Positions 1-5,720 of a DNA stretch of 5,720 bases are shown here, in pieces (position 1 is the first letter of the stretch; each line of letters begins with the position of its first letter). The notes beneath the pieces are model-generated. The model was not told the origin of the DNA and did not search any database. It worked only from the letters and a program-made list of their open reading frames with translations. The stretch is from Paracoccaceae bacterium. GTDB lineage: Bacteria > Pseudomonadota > Alphaproteobacteria > Rhodobacterales > Rhodobacteraceae. The stretch is from contig JALQUQ010000180.1 in assembly GCA_023263735.1 (NCBI GenBank), forward strand, positions 1 through 5,720, in the 5' to 3' direction. The position numbers and the translations under genes were made by a program.

Positions 1-449
1 TGACGCATCCGCTTGTTGCCTTCGAACTGGAACGGCTTGGTCACCACGCCAACGGTCAGCACGCCCAACTCACGCGCGGCTTGGGCGATGATCGGGGCCG
101 CACCGGTGCCGGTGCCGCCGCCCATGCCGGCGGTGATAAAGCACATATGCGCGCCCGCCAAATGATCGACGATTTCTTCAATGGTTTCTTCGGCGGCGGC
201 AGCCCCCACGGAGGGGCGCGCACCGGCCCCCAACCCCTCGGTCGCCTTGACGCCCATCTGCACCCGGCTGGCAGCCTTCGACTGCTGAAGCGCCTGCGCA
301 TCGGTATTCGCAACGACGAATTCCACCCCTTCAAGGTTCTTGTCGATCATATTGTTGACCGCATTGCCCCCTGCGCCCCCAACACCGAAAACGGTGATGC
401 GGGGTTTCAGCTCTTGCTGCTGGGCATTCATGATGAGGTTGAGAGTCAT
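1..449 (-). CDS. ftsZ: Cell division protein FtsZ (N-terminal 149 residues; 3' end outside the window)
   Basis: Tubulin-like GTPase that polymerises into the cytoplasmic Z-ring and recruits the divisome. The visible part reads [20 protein letters not shown], then the nucleotide-binding start [15 protein letters not shown] (residues 21-35), [10 protein letters not shown] (45-54), and the tubulin/FtsZ signature GGGTGTG at residues 110-116, followed by [23 protein letters not shown]. All conserved GTPase-domain landmarks expected this far are intact. The start at base 449 is preferred because an AGGCGGA ribosome-binding-like motif lies at 457-463, seven bases upstream. An in-frame ATG at residue 7 is a weaker alternative. 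The gene is separated from ftsA by 227 bases, unlike the tightly packed genes upstream, so it probably has its own promoter in addition to read-through. The polymerisation core's C-terminal half, linker and C-terminal FtsA-binding peptide are not in the window. Identification is near certain. Confidence 0.98.
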   Translation of the reverse strand, partial: MTLNLIMNAQQQELKPRITVFGVGGAGGNAVNNMIDKNLEGVEFVVANTDAQALQQSKAASRVQMGVKATEGLGAGARPSVGAAAAEETIEEIVDHLAGAHMCFITAGMGGGTGTGAAPIIAQAARELGVLTVGVVTKPFQFEGNKRMR

Positions 450-562
450 TCGCCGATCCGCCTGTCTTTTGTTGTGCCGCCAGAGGGTAGTCTTGCCGCC
501 ATTGCCATGTGTCGGGTGTCACACCAGCCTGTCCCTTGCCGAAATGCCCCGAATTACCCCCT

Positions 563-591
563 AGAATACCCAGATGCTTGGGCGGCGTCAC
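563..591 (-). promoter_or_regulatory. Candidate ftsZ promoter in the ftsA-ftsZ gap
   Basis: On the minus strand GTGACG (586-591) and TATTCT (563-568) sit 17 bases apart, matching four of six positions of the sigma-70-type -35 and -10 consensus each. A T-rich run (TTTTTT, 593-598) lies just upstream of the -35 element. Transcription would start near base 556, giving a leader of about 107 bases before the ftsZ ATG. The long gap itself, in an otherwise overlapping gene cluster, supports an internal promoter. I saw no TTAA-N7-TTAA CtrA-type site in the gap. The call rests on motif matching only and is tentative. Confidence 0.3.
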
Positions 592-661
592 GAAAAAAAC
601 ACCTGCCGCCCACAAAATATGGGAGAGAAAGGGACCAGATTCAGCGGTATTTTGCCGGAAA

Positions 662-675
662 CGCTAGCCGTAGCG
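662..675 (-). other. Small hairpin directly after the ftsA stop codon
   Basis: Two five-base arms (CGCTA and TAGCG) with a four-base loop CGGC on the transcribed strand begin one base after the ftsA TAA. No run of T longer than three follows, so it is not a convincing intrinsic terminator. It could protect or process the ftsA 3' end. The stem is short enough to have arisen by chance. Confidence 0.25.
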
Positions 676-676
676 A

Positions 677-2008
677 TTACCAGTTATCTTTGAACCACTT
701 TACAACCCTGCGGAGCGATCTTGCGGGGTAGCGTTCGGCAGGAATCTCGAAATCCCACCATTCGTCTTGCGGATGGGCCGCAAACAGGCACAGCCCGACC
801 GACCCGGCAAACGCCGCTCCGGTTGCGGCTTGCGGCAACCCCTGCACGCGCAGCGGGCGCCCCAGACGGACGCGCTGGCCCAGAATGCGGCTGGCCAGCC
901 CATCCAGACCCGGCAACAGGCTTGCCCCGCCGGTCAACACGATCTGCTGGCTGGGCAGGCTGTCAAACCCGGCCACATCCAGACGCATCCGAACCTCTTC
1001 CAGGATCTCTTCAACCCGGGGGCGCATGATCCCGATCAGATCGGTGCGGCTGATCTGACGACGGTCTTTTTCCCAATCGCCGCTGTCGCCGCCCACATCG
1101 ATCATCTCGCGGTCATCCATGCCCGTCGCATGCACGCCGCCGTGTTTGGTCTTGATCCGTTCGGCCACGGCCAGGGGCACCATCAGACCCTTGGAGATGT
1201 CGCTGGTCACGTGATCCCCACCCATGCGCACAGAGTCGGCATAGATCATGTGCTTTTTGATAAAGATCGAAATGCCGGTGGACCCGCCGCCCATATCGAT
1301 GCAGGCCGCGCCCAGTTCCTGCTCATCCTCGACCAGACTGGCCACCCCCGACACATAGGCCGACGAGGCCAGACCCGCCAATTCCAGATCACAGCGCTGG
1401 ATACAGTGCAGGATGTTCTGCACCACATTCCCATCAACCGACAACAGGTGCATGTCGGTGGCCAACCGATTGCCGATCTGGCCGCGCGGGTCGATCAGGC
1501 CCGAACGGTGGTCCAGCGCAAAGTTCACCGGCTGGGCATGCACGACCTCGCGGCCGGGGCCCAGATCGGGCACATCGCACGCGGCCAAGACGCGCGCCAC
1601 TTCCTGCTCAGAGACGACGCCATCCTCCAGATCGATCTCGCCCGCCAGCCCATAGCTGCGCGGATCGCCCCCGGAAAAACAGGCGATCACGTGATCGACC
1701 CGCACATTCGCCATCTTTTGCGCCGCCTGAACCGCAGTACGCACCGCGCGTTCGGTTTCGGCCATGACCGAGATTTCGCCAAACCGCACCCCGCGCGACC
1801 GCGTGGTCGCCGCGCCGATCACCCGAAACGACGATTGCCCGGCCATCGACCCGATACCCTCATCGGTCATGTTGCCCGGCCCGTCAAAGCGCAGGATCAA
1901 ACAGGCGATCTTTGAAGAGCCAATGTCCAGAATGGCAATGACGCCCCGCTGCATGGCTGCCCGGCGCATGTTCCGCATTGCCCGCTGCGACTGATAAAGA
2001 TCGGTCAT
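677..2008 (-). CDS. ftsA: Cell division protein FtsA (actin-like Z-ring membrane anchor)
   Basis: Actin-family ATPase that binds the FtsZ tail and tethers the Z-ring to the inner membrane, helping recruit and activate later division proteins. The 443-residue product, slightly longer than E. coli FtsA (420), shows the phosphate-1 motif GVIAILDIGSSKIACLIL (22-39), the SHS2/1C-domain region (about 100-185), the phosphate-2 motif AACIDMGGGSTGISIF (234-249), the adenosine motif IVLTGGASLLPGLDGLA (356-372), and a C-terminal amphipathic membrane-targeting helix SLRRVVKWFKDNW (431-443). A basic N-terminal extension of about 20 residues (with MRNMRRAAMQRG) precedes the ATPase core. The start at 2008 overlaps the ftsQ stop in an ATGA junction, and a GGGAG motif (2015-2019) lies six bases upstream, so translational coupling to ftsQ is likely. 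No disruption is seen. Confidence 0.98.
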   Translation of the reverse strand: MTDLYQSQRAMRNMRRAAMQRGVIAILDIGSSKIACLILRFDGPGNMTDEGIGSMAGQSSFRVIGAATTRSRGVRFGEISVMAETERAVRTAVQAAQKMANVRVDHVIACFSGGDPRSYGLAGEIDLEDGVVSEQEVARVLAACDVPDLGPGREVVHAQPVNFALDHRSGLIDPRGQIGNRLATDMHLLSVDGNVVQNILHCIQRCDLELAGLASSAYVSGVASLVEDEQELGAACIDMGGGSTGISIFIKKHMIYADSVRMGGDHVTSDISKGLMVPLAVAERIKTKHGGVHATGMDDREMIDVGGDSGDWEKDRRQISRTDLIGIMRPRVEEILEEVRMRLDVAGFDSLPSQQIVLTGGASLLPGLDGLASRILGQRVRLGRPLRVQGLPQAATGAAFAGSVGLCLFAAHPQDEWWDFEIPAERYPARSLRRVVKWFKDNW

Positions 2009-2952
2009 AGCTCACTCCCGCTCGTATCTATTCCTTGGGCCTGACGGATCTGGTTCAGCGCATAGGGCGCCAAACGCAGCACAGGCCGGTGATTTGTTCT
2101 GAGATCGACAGCCCGGATATCCCGGGCCAAAAGGTCATCGGCCTGATTCAGCGCCATCAGCCGTTCCACCGCCGAAACGGCCCCTTCGGCTGGCAAAAGA
2201 ACGCGCTGATCGCGGTCCAGCACCAGATCCCACCGCCGCTCGCCCATGCGCACCAAGCCGCGCACCCGGTCTTGAATGGGCTCTGCCGCCGCAATCAGGG
2301 CCAGCGCTTCGGCGCTTTCCGCATCAGCCCCCTCCCCGGCGATCAAGGGCAGATCTGGGCGATCGGTCCGCGCGCCAAGGCTGGCCACCCGGTGGCCGGT
2401 TGCATCCAGCATTTCGATCCCGGCTTCGGTCCGCCACAACAGGGCCGGCACCCGCTCGGTGATCTTGACCTCCAGCACGCCCCCGGTGCGCACCAGCAAA
2501 TCGGCCCGCGCCACGGCATCCAGTTCCTGGATCTTGTCGCGCGCCGCATCCAGATCGATGTCAAACGACGACAGCGGCAAGGCCAACCCCATCCGCGCCC
2601 GCACCGCATCGGCCAATTCGGCCGAAGCCCCCTCGACCGAAATCAGATTGACCATGAATTCGGGCCGGTTCTCGAATTTGTCGCGCAACTCGGCAAAAGA
2701 CCCGGCAATCGCCGCGCGCCGCCCCTCATCCGCCAACACCCCCGCCGTGACCCCCGCCACCACAACCAGCGGCAAGCCGATCCGGAACCCCACCCGAAAC
2801 AAGGGCGTCAACCACAGGCGCTGCATCCGATAGGCCCACCGCGACGGCGCCGGATCGCGCCGAACGCCGGTCTTGACCGGCCCCCGCGGTGCCCCCGCCG
2901 CCGCCCGAGGCGCCCCGGGATAATCCTCCCGCGTGGCGATCAGCGGTCGCAT
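2005..2952 (-). CDS. ftsQ: Cell division protein FtsQ (bitopic divisome protein with POTRA domain)
   Basis: FtsQ is a single-pass inner-membrane protein whose periplasmic part binds FtsB/FtsL and links the early cytoplasmic ring to the septal synthase FtsW-FtsI. The 315-residue product has a long cytoplasmic N-terminus rich in Pro, Ala and Arg (1-50), one hydrophobic segment at about 57-74 ([16 protein letters not shown] core), and a POTRA-like domain at about 98-170. That domain runs from [10 protein letters not shown] through [20 protein letters not shown] to [11 protein letters not shown]. The FtsQ/beta domain follows (about 171-300), including [16 protein letters not shown]. The start at 2952 lies inside the end of ddl (13-base overlap), with GGTGGAGG (2960-2967) seven bases upstream. 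The stop overlaps the ftsA start by four bases. Sequence identity within the family is low, but the domain order and position leave little doubt. Confidence 0.95.
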   Translation of the reverse strand: MRPLIATREDYPGAPRAAAGAPRGPVKTGVRRDPAPSRWAYRMQRLWLTPLFRVGFRIGLPLVVVAGVTAGVLADEGRRAAIAGSFAELRDKFENRPEFMVNLISVEGASAELADAVRARMGLALPLSSFDIDLDAARDKIQELDAVARADLLVRTGGVLEVKITERVPALLWRTEAGIEMLDATGHRVASLGARTDRPDLPLIAGEGADAESAEALALIAAAEPIQDRVRGLVRMGERRWDLVLDRDQRVLLPAEGAVSAVERLMALNQADDLLARDIRAVDLRTNHRPVLRLAPYALNQIRQAQGIDTSGSEL

Positions 2953-3857
2953 GAGGCATCCTCCACCATCCAGGCCATCAGTTCTGGAAAGGAAATCCCG
3001 ACATGCGCCGCCTGTTCCGGGGCCAGAGAGGTGGGGGTCATGCCCGGCTGGGTGTTGGTCTCCAACAGGATCAGCCCATCAAGTCCCCGGGCCTCGTCCC
3101 AGCGAAAATCGGTCCGGCTCAACCCCTTGCACCCCAAGGCGCGATGGGCGCGCAGGGCATAATCCAGGCAAGCGGCCTCGATCTCGGCCGGAATATTCGC
3201 GGGCAGTTGATGCCGGCTGCCCCCCGGCTTGTATTTCGCGTCGTAATCATACCAGCCCTCGGTCTGGATATCGGTCACGCACAGCGCCCGATCCCCCATG
3301 ACCGTCACCGTCAATTCCCGCCCGGGCGCATAGGTTTCCACCATGACAACCCGGGGCATGCTGGCCGCCAATCGCGGCGCATTCGCCCCCGGCCGCACGA
3401 TATAGACGCCGACCGACGATCCTTCGTTGTTGGGCTTCACCACATAGGGCGGCGGCAAGACATGGCCCGCCTCCACCTCTTCGGCCGTGGCAAGGCGGCT
3501 GTCGACCGTGGGCAAACCGGCGGCGCGATAGATCTCCTTGGTGCGGGTCTTGTCCAAGGCCAAGGCCGAGGCCAGCACCCCAGAATGGGTATAGGGAATC
3601 CGGAGCCATTCCAGAATGCCCTGCACACAGCCGTCCTCACCCCAACGGCCATGCAGCGCGTTGAACACACAATCCGGTTTGATTTCAAGCAATTGGGCAA
3701 CCAGATCCGGGCCGGCATCGACCTCGATCACCTCATACCCAGCCTCACGCAGCGCCTTTGCACAGGATTTACCTGTAGACAGCGAAACCTCTCGCTCAGC
3801 CGAGAAGCCGCCCAACAATACCGCCACGCGAGACATCCTGCTCGATGCACCCGCCAT
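2940..3857 (-). CDS. ddl: D-alanine--D-alanine ligase
   Basis: ATP-grasp ligase that joins two D-alanines in the cytoplasm to make the dipeptide added by MurF to the peptidoglycan precursor. The 305 residues match the usual DdlB length. Visible landmarks: [15 protein letters not shown] (16-30) with E21 equivalent to E. coli E15; [12 protein letters not shown] (69-80); [15 protein letters not shown] (93-107); [11 protein letters not shown] (141-151) with the substrate-loop serine; YDYDAKY (203-209) with Y209 equivalent to E. coli Y216; CKGLSRTDF (243-251); and the metal-binding [15 protein letters not shown] (264-278) with E266 and N268. I chose the first ATG because AGAGG (3865-3869) lies seven bases upstream. 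The next one, M8 (MSRVAVL), would have its purine-rich stretch directly against the codon. The gene lies 34 bases after murB and overlaps ftsQ by 13 bases. The catalytic set is complete. Confidence 0.97.
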   Translation of the reverse strand: MAGASSRMSRVAVLLGGFSAEREVSLSTGKSCAKALREAGYEVIEVDAGPDLVAQLLEIKPDCVFNALHGRWGEDGCVQGILEWLRIPYTHSGVLASALALDKTRTKEIYRAAGLPTVDSRLATAEEVEAGHVLPPPYVVKPNNEGSSVGVYIVRPGANAPRLAASMPRVVMVETYAPGRELTVTVMGDRALCVTDIQTEGWYDYDAKYKPGGSRHQLPANIPAEIEAACLDYALRAHRALGCKGLSRTDFRWDEARGLDGLILLETNTQPGMTPTSLAPEQAAHVGISFPELMAWMVEDASCDR

Positions 3858-3869
3858 AGTTCTGCCTCT

Positions 3870-3885
3870 GGGGACTTTTGTCCCC
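3870..3885 (-). promoter_or_regulatory. Perfect hairpin abutting the ddl ribosome binding site
   Basis: On the transcribed strand GGGGAC-AAAA-GTCCCC forms a perfect six-base GC-rich stem with a four-base loop. It fills much of the 34-base murB-ddl gap and ends immediately beside the AGAGG Shine-Dalgarno motif (3865-3869). There is no T-run after it, so it is not an intrinsic terminator. The structure is seen directly; a role in setting ddl translation or in mRNA processing between murB and ddl is inference. Confidence 0.5.
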
Positions 3886-3891
3886 TATTCG

Positions 3892-4818
3892 TTATTTCGC
3901 CGCCGGTTCACCGACGCGCATGATTTCCCACTCTAGCGTGATCCCGCTGTTTTGGAAAACCCTTTTTCGCACATCCTCGCCCAGATTTTCAAGATCAGCC
4001 GCGGTTGCCCCCCCCGCATTGATCAGGAAATTGGAATGCATAACAGACATTTGCGCACCACCGACCCGCGCCCCACGCATGCCGGCGTCGTCAATCACCT
4101 TCCACGCCTTCAACTCATGCGTGTCATCCGCCCGGCCCGTCGAGGAATGCCCGACCGGATTGCGAAAGGTCGATCCCGCGCTGCGCTCCTTGGTCGGCTG
4201 CGAGGCGTCGCGCTTGGCAATCTGATCCTTCATCCGCGCCGCCAGCGCCTCCGGGTCGCCCAAAGGCGCAGCAAAGGTCGCCGCCACGATCACCGCCCCT
4301 TCGGGCAAATCCGATTGCCGATAGCGCAGACGCAGATCGGCCGCCGCAATCGTGGCAACCGTACCGTCGCGCAGAACCACCGTGACATGCTCCAGCACAT
4401 CCGCAACGTAATGGCCATAACAGCCCGCATTCATCCGCACCGCCCCACCGATGCTGCCCGGAATGGTCCGCAAAAAGGTCAGATCGACCCCCGCCTCCGC
4501 CGCCTTCAGCGCCACATGGGCATCCAGCGCCGCCGCGCCGGCGGTCACGCGATTGCCCTCGACCGAGATCCCGTTGAACCCGCGCCCCAACCGCACCACC
4601 ACGGCGCGGATCCCGCCATCCCGCACGATGAGATTGCTGCCCACCCCCATCGGAAACACCGGGATCGACGGGGCCAAAGCCGCCAGAAACGCCGACAGAT
4701 CGTCCCGATCCGCTGGCAGAAACAGATAATCGGCCGGCCCACCGACCCGAAGCCAGGTCAGGTCCGCCAAAGGACGATCAGGGGTCAAAGGACCGCGGGG
4801 AGTGGGAAGATGTTCCAT
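3892..4818 (-). CDS. murB: UDP-N-acetylenolpyruvoylglucosamine reductase MurB
   Basis: FAD- and NADPH-dependent cytoplasmic enzyme that reduces UDP-GlcNAc-enolpyruvate to UDP-MurNAc, the second committed step of peptidoglycan synthesis. The 308-residue product starts MEHLPTPRG and shows [15 protein letters not shown] (21-35), the FAD-binding segments [21 protein letters not shown] (58-78) and [20 protein letters not shown] (116-135), and RYRQSDLP (165-172). The C-terminal catalytic part has SAGSTFRNP (213-221), whose S216 is the expected proton-donor serine. It continues with [12 protein letters not shown] (238-249) and ends in [10 protein letters not shown] (295-304), which carries the conserved active-site Glu. 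The reading frame stays open well upstream, past 5028, but family homology begins near [14 protein letters not shown], which supports the ATG at 4818. The ribosome-binding spacing there is unusual (see separate entry). A 372-base gap separates it from the upstream gene; ddl follows after 34 bases. Confidence 0.96.
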   Translation of the reverse strand: MEHLPTPRGPLTPDRPLADLTWLRVGGPADYLFLPADRDDLSAFLAALAPSIPVFPMGVGSNLIVRDGGIRAVVVRLGRGFNGISVEGNRVTAGAAALDAHVALKAAEAGVDLTFLRTIPGSIGGAVRMNAGCYGHYVADVLEHVTVVLRDGTVATIAAADLRLRYRQSDLPEGAVIVAATFAAPLGDPEALAARMKDQIAKRDASQPTKERSAGSTFRNPVGHSSTGRADDTHELKAWKVIDDAGMRGARVGGAQMSVMHSNFLINAGGATAADLENLGEDVRKRVFQNSGITLEWEIMRVGEPAAK

Positions 4819-4825
4819 GCCTCCC
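4819..4825 (-). promoter_or_regulatory. murB Shine-Dalgarno motif at unusually short spacing
   Basis: GGGAGG (4820-4825) is a near-perfect anti-16S match but is separated from the murB ATG by a single C. Normal spacing is about five to nine bases. No GTG or ATG lies in a better position just downstream. An in-frame GTG or TTG upstream would give a non-homologous extension. Either the ATG works with compressed spacing, or the true start differs slightly from 4818. Confidence 0.4.
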
Positions 4826-5016
4826 GTGCTAGACGAAGCCCTGCCCGCTGCGCAAGCCCCCGACCGAAACTCCAGCAAAAAACCCGATGTCACCCCCGGT
4901 CCACCGGCCGTCCACCTGAAATGCACCCCCTGTACAGACGCGACGCACCTAGCCAACCCGCTTCGCACGCGGGGACCACGCGCGACCTCAGCGTCCGGAA
5001 TGTTGCTCCCCAAGAG

Positions 5017-5035
5017 CGGGGGTTTCACACCCCCG
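5017..5035. repeat. GC-rich perfect hairpin upstream of murB
   Basis: CGGGGGT (5017-5023) and ACCCCCG (5029-5035) form a perfect seven-base stem around a five-base loop. On the murB-sense strand no T-run follows, so it is not an intrinsic terminator. An alternative stem using CCCC at 5008-5011 and the same G-run would compete with it. It sits about 200 bases before the murB start, on the murB side of the large palindrome. Confidence 0.5.
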
Positions 5036-5061
5036 GCGGGCTTGCTGACGCAACCCCGCTC

Positions 5062-5120
5062 CCCCGTGGGATATTTAAGCCAAGATAAAGGCCATTTACC
5101 TTGGTCGAAATATCCCGGGG
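5062..5120. repeat. Large imperfect palindrome: two head-to-head copies of a GGGATATTT...CCAAG..TAAA unit
   Basis: GGGATATTT (5068-5076) is answered by AAATATCCC (5108-5116). Inside these, CCAAG (5080-5084) pairs with CTTGG (5100-5104) and TAAA (5086-5089) with TTTA (5095-5098), centred on base 5092. Of 24 positions per arm, 19 are Watson-Crick pairs and one is G-T. CCCC (5062-5065) and GGGG (5117-5120) extend the arms with a two-base bulge. Each arm therefore reads as one copy of a shared unit in opposite orientation. From memory, AT-rich ATATTT/CCAAG-type motifs framed by GC-rich hairpins recur between genes of Rhodobacterales, so I infer a dispersed repeat; this window holds only one locus and cannot prove it. 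No encoded protein or target-site duplication is seen. Confidence 0.65.
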
Positions 5121-5123
5121 TGA

Positions 5124-5161
5124 GGCCGCAGGCCGAGGGGCAGAGCCCCTGCCCTTCTTTT
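5124..5161. repeat. Paired GC-rich hairpins flanking the palindrome
   Basis: GGCC-GCA-GGCC (5124-5134) is followed by AGGGGC-AGA-GCCCCT (5136-5150), a perfect six-base stem with a three-base loop. Next come GCCC and then TTCTTTT (5155-5161) on the plus strand. In the plus direction this looks loosely like an intrinsic terminator, but there is no plus-strand gene upstream to terminate. In the minus (gene) direction it begins about 40 bases after the DUF2484-type stop and lacks a T-run. I read it as part of the same composite repeat, possibly slowing or processing transcripts between that gene and murB. Confidence 0.5.
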
Positions 5162-5190
5162 GGCGGCCGCGCAGCGCTTGGCGCGGGCGG

Positions 5191-5436
5191 TCAGGGGGTG
5201 GCGATGCGTTTGAGCCAGCGGAAGGCAAAGATCACCGGCCAGCGCAGGACGGAGGTTCCGCCGGCGAGGATGGCGAGGCCGAAGACCGGGCCGTTTTGCA
5301 GTGTGACCCATCCGACCAGCGGGATGCCAAGGGCGATCAGGGCATAGGCTGCGGGCCAATGGATGCGATTGGGCAAGGCGGCGATGATGGCGGCCAGAAC
5401 GAACCAGAGGCAGGCCAGGGTCAGGGAGAGGGTCAT
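5191..5436 (-). CDS. Small DUF2484-family-like membrane protein of unknown function
   Basis: An 81-residue, strongly hydrophobic protein beginning MTLSLTLACLWFVLAAIIA. Three candidate membrane segments are visible: about 3-20, about 28-46 (AAYALIALGIPLVGWVTL core) and about 49-72 (VFGLAILAGG through WPVIFAF). A short basic tail RWLKRIATP follows. Conserved-looking residues include the early Cys-Leu-Trp (9-11) and PNRIHWP (22-28). The size, sequence feel and position between murC and murB match the DUF2484 family that I recall from Rhodobacterales genomes. No function is known to me, and none can be read from the residues. An AAGGAAA motif (5443-5449) upstream of the ATG at 5436 supports the start. 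It follows murC by 50 bases. Its codons end in C far more often than those of murB, like murC and unlike the genes downstream. A role tied to envelope synthesis is suggested by location only. Confidence 0.8.
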   Translation of the reverse strand: MTLSLTLACLWFVLAAIIAALPNRIHWPAAYALIALGIPLVGWVTLQNGPVFGLAILAGGTSVLRWPVIFAFRWLKRIATP

Positions 5437-5486
5437 GGCATCTTTCCTTTCTGTGCGCCGGATCGTCGTCTGTCAGGCCAGCGCGG

Positions 5487-5720
5487 TCAGGCCGCAGAGC
5501 CAGACAGGCGGGTTGGCAGGTTGTTGGCCCAGGTCGAAATCGTGCCGGCGCCGAGGCAGACGAAGATGTCGCCGGGGCGGGCCTCATCGGTGAAGAGGCG
5601 GGACAGATCGGCCTCGTCGGTCACGGCGCGGGCATGGCGGTGGCCGTGGGCGATCAGGCCCGCGATCAGATCGTCGCGGCTGGCGCCGGGGATCGGGTCT
5701 TCGCCTGCGGCATAGACATC
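5487..5720 (-). CDS. murC: UDP-N-acetylmuramate--L-alanine ligase MurC (C-terminal 77 residues; 5' end outside the window)
   Basis: MurC is the ATP-dependent cytoplasmic Mur ligase that adds L-alanine to UDP-MurNAc, starting the stem peptide. The visible part is open from the window edge and reads [33 protein letters not shown], then [25 protein letters not shown] before the stop. The segments [10 protein letters not shown] (residues 3-12 of this fragment), HGHRHA and [16 protein letters not shown] are the typical end of the Mur ligase C-terminal (glutamate-ligase-type) domain in MurC, where the aspartate/glycine-rich turn ends the Rossmann-like fold. The ATP-binding and central domains lie outside the window. 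It is upstream of murB in the same pathway and strand, which supports the call over MurD/E/F. Third codon positions are C in 51 of 77 codons by hand count. Confidence 0.93.
   Translation of the reverse strand, partial: DVYAAGEDPIPGASRDDLIAGLIAHGHRHARAVTDEADLSRLFTDEARPGDIFVCLGAGTISTWANNLPTRLSGSAA

Larger units (their letters stand above)
4819..5190. other. 372-base non-coding region between the DUF2484-type gene and murB
   Basis: No reading frame here has family-like content. The minus-strand frame continuous with murB is open but low in hydrophobic pattern, and reads as GC-rich non-coding sequence. The stretch nearest murB (4819-5016) shows a T-run (4877-4882 on the minus strand) without a proper preceding stem, and a weak TTGGCT / TACAGG pair (4951-4956, 4929-4934, spacing 16) that I do not regard as a dependable promoter. 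The distal half (5017-5161) is packed with the inverted repeats listed separately. Confidence 0.6.

Noticed and set aside
331..615. Minus-strand frame starting in the ftsA-ftsZ gap that could be a small leader protein
   Set aside because: It begins at a TTG without a clear ribosome binding site and runs deep into ftsZ in another frame; composition is not protein-like.
81..731. Plus-strand open frame across the ftsZ 5' end and the ftsA-ftsZ gap
   Set aside because: Its first half is antisense to conserved FtsZ GTPase sequence and the remainder shows no protein-like pattern.
767..1915. Long plus-strand open frame (382 codons) antisense to ftsA
   Set aside because: It is rich in His, Arg, Gln and Pro with no domain pattern, and lies wholly opposite a confidently identified ftsA. 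It is a typical high-GC shadow frame.
2035..3162. Plus-strand open frame (375 codons) opposite ftsQ and the ddl 3' end
   Set aside because: Composition is extremely Arg/Pro/Gln/His-rich and it spans two real genes on the other strand; no start context or family motif.
4929..4956. murB promoter made of TTGGCT and TACAGG
   Set aside because: Only three of six -10 positions match and the spacing is 16; such matches are expected by chance in a 372-base region.
4819..5028. N-terminal extension of MurB up to 70 residues from an upstream ATG
   Set aside because: The extension has no homology-like features and MurB proteins begin close to the [10 protein letters not shown] segment. The open frame is explained by high GC.
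3952..5088. Plus-strand open frame (378 codons) opposite murB and the intergenic region
   Set aside because: Same low-complexity basic composition, antisense to murB catalytic motifs; a shadow.
5136..5161. Plus-strand intrinsic terminator (hairpin then TTCTTTT)
   Set aside because: There is no plus-strand transcript source upstream, and the T-rich run is interrupted and set off from the stem by several bases. It is better treated as part of the repeat block.
5096..5587. Minus-strand 163-codon frame covering the murC end and the DUF2484-type gene
   Set aside because: It is out of frame with both. The murC and DUF2484-type frames give recognisable family sequence, whereas this one is Pro/Arg/Ala-rich.

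Overview
The window is a stretch of a dcw (division and cell wall) cluster, read entirely from the minus strand. In transcription order, from high to low coordinates, it holds: the 3' end of murC, a small DUF2484-type membrane protein gene, murB, ddl, ftsQ, ftsA and the 5' third of ftsZ. Three things point to an alphaproteobacterium of the order Rhodobacterales (Rhodobacter/Paracoccus/Roseobacter relatives): high GC, a small DUF2484-like gene wedged between murC and murB, and the FtsA and FtsZ N-termini. I cannot fix the genus.

Layout along the plus-strand coordinates. 1-449 is the ftsZ 5' part. 450-676 is a 227-base leader with a candidate ftsZ promoter and no convincing gene. 677-2008 is ftsA. 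2005-2952 is ftsQ, sharing an ATGA stop/start overlap with ftsA. 2940-3857 is ddl, overlapping ftsQ by 13 bases. 3858-3891 is a 34-base gap with a perfect hairpin next to the ddl ribosome binding site. 3892-4818 is murB. 4819-5190 is a 372-base non-coding stretch with a cluster of GC-rich hairpins and a 49-base imperfect palindrome (about 59 bases with its outer GC flanks). 5191-5436 is the DUF2484-type gene. 5437-5486 is a short gap. 5487-5720 is the murC 3' end, cut by the window edge.

The genes form one pathway. MurC and MurB are cytoplasmic steps of UDP-MurNAc-pentapeptide synthesis, and Ddl supplies D-Ala-D-Ala for it. FtsZ forms the division ring, FtsA tethers that ring to the membrane, and FtsQ connects it to the periplasmic divisome that uses the precursor. 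Overlaps and short gaps indicate that murB-ddl-ftsQ-ftsA are co-transcribed. ftsZ probably also has its own promoter.

The gene content is ordinary and highly conserved. The parts worth a second look are the palindromic repeat block at about 5017-5161, the switch in third-codon-position preference that coincides with it, the ddl leader hairpin, the odd murB start, and the uncharacterised DUF2484-type membrane protein. I see no tRNA, rRNA, CRISPR array, insertion sequence or plus-strand gene.
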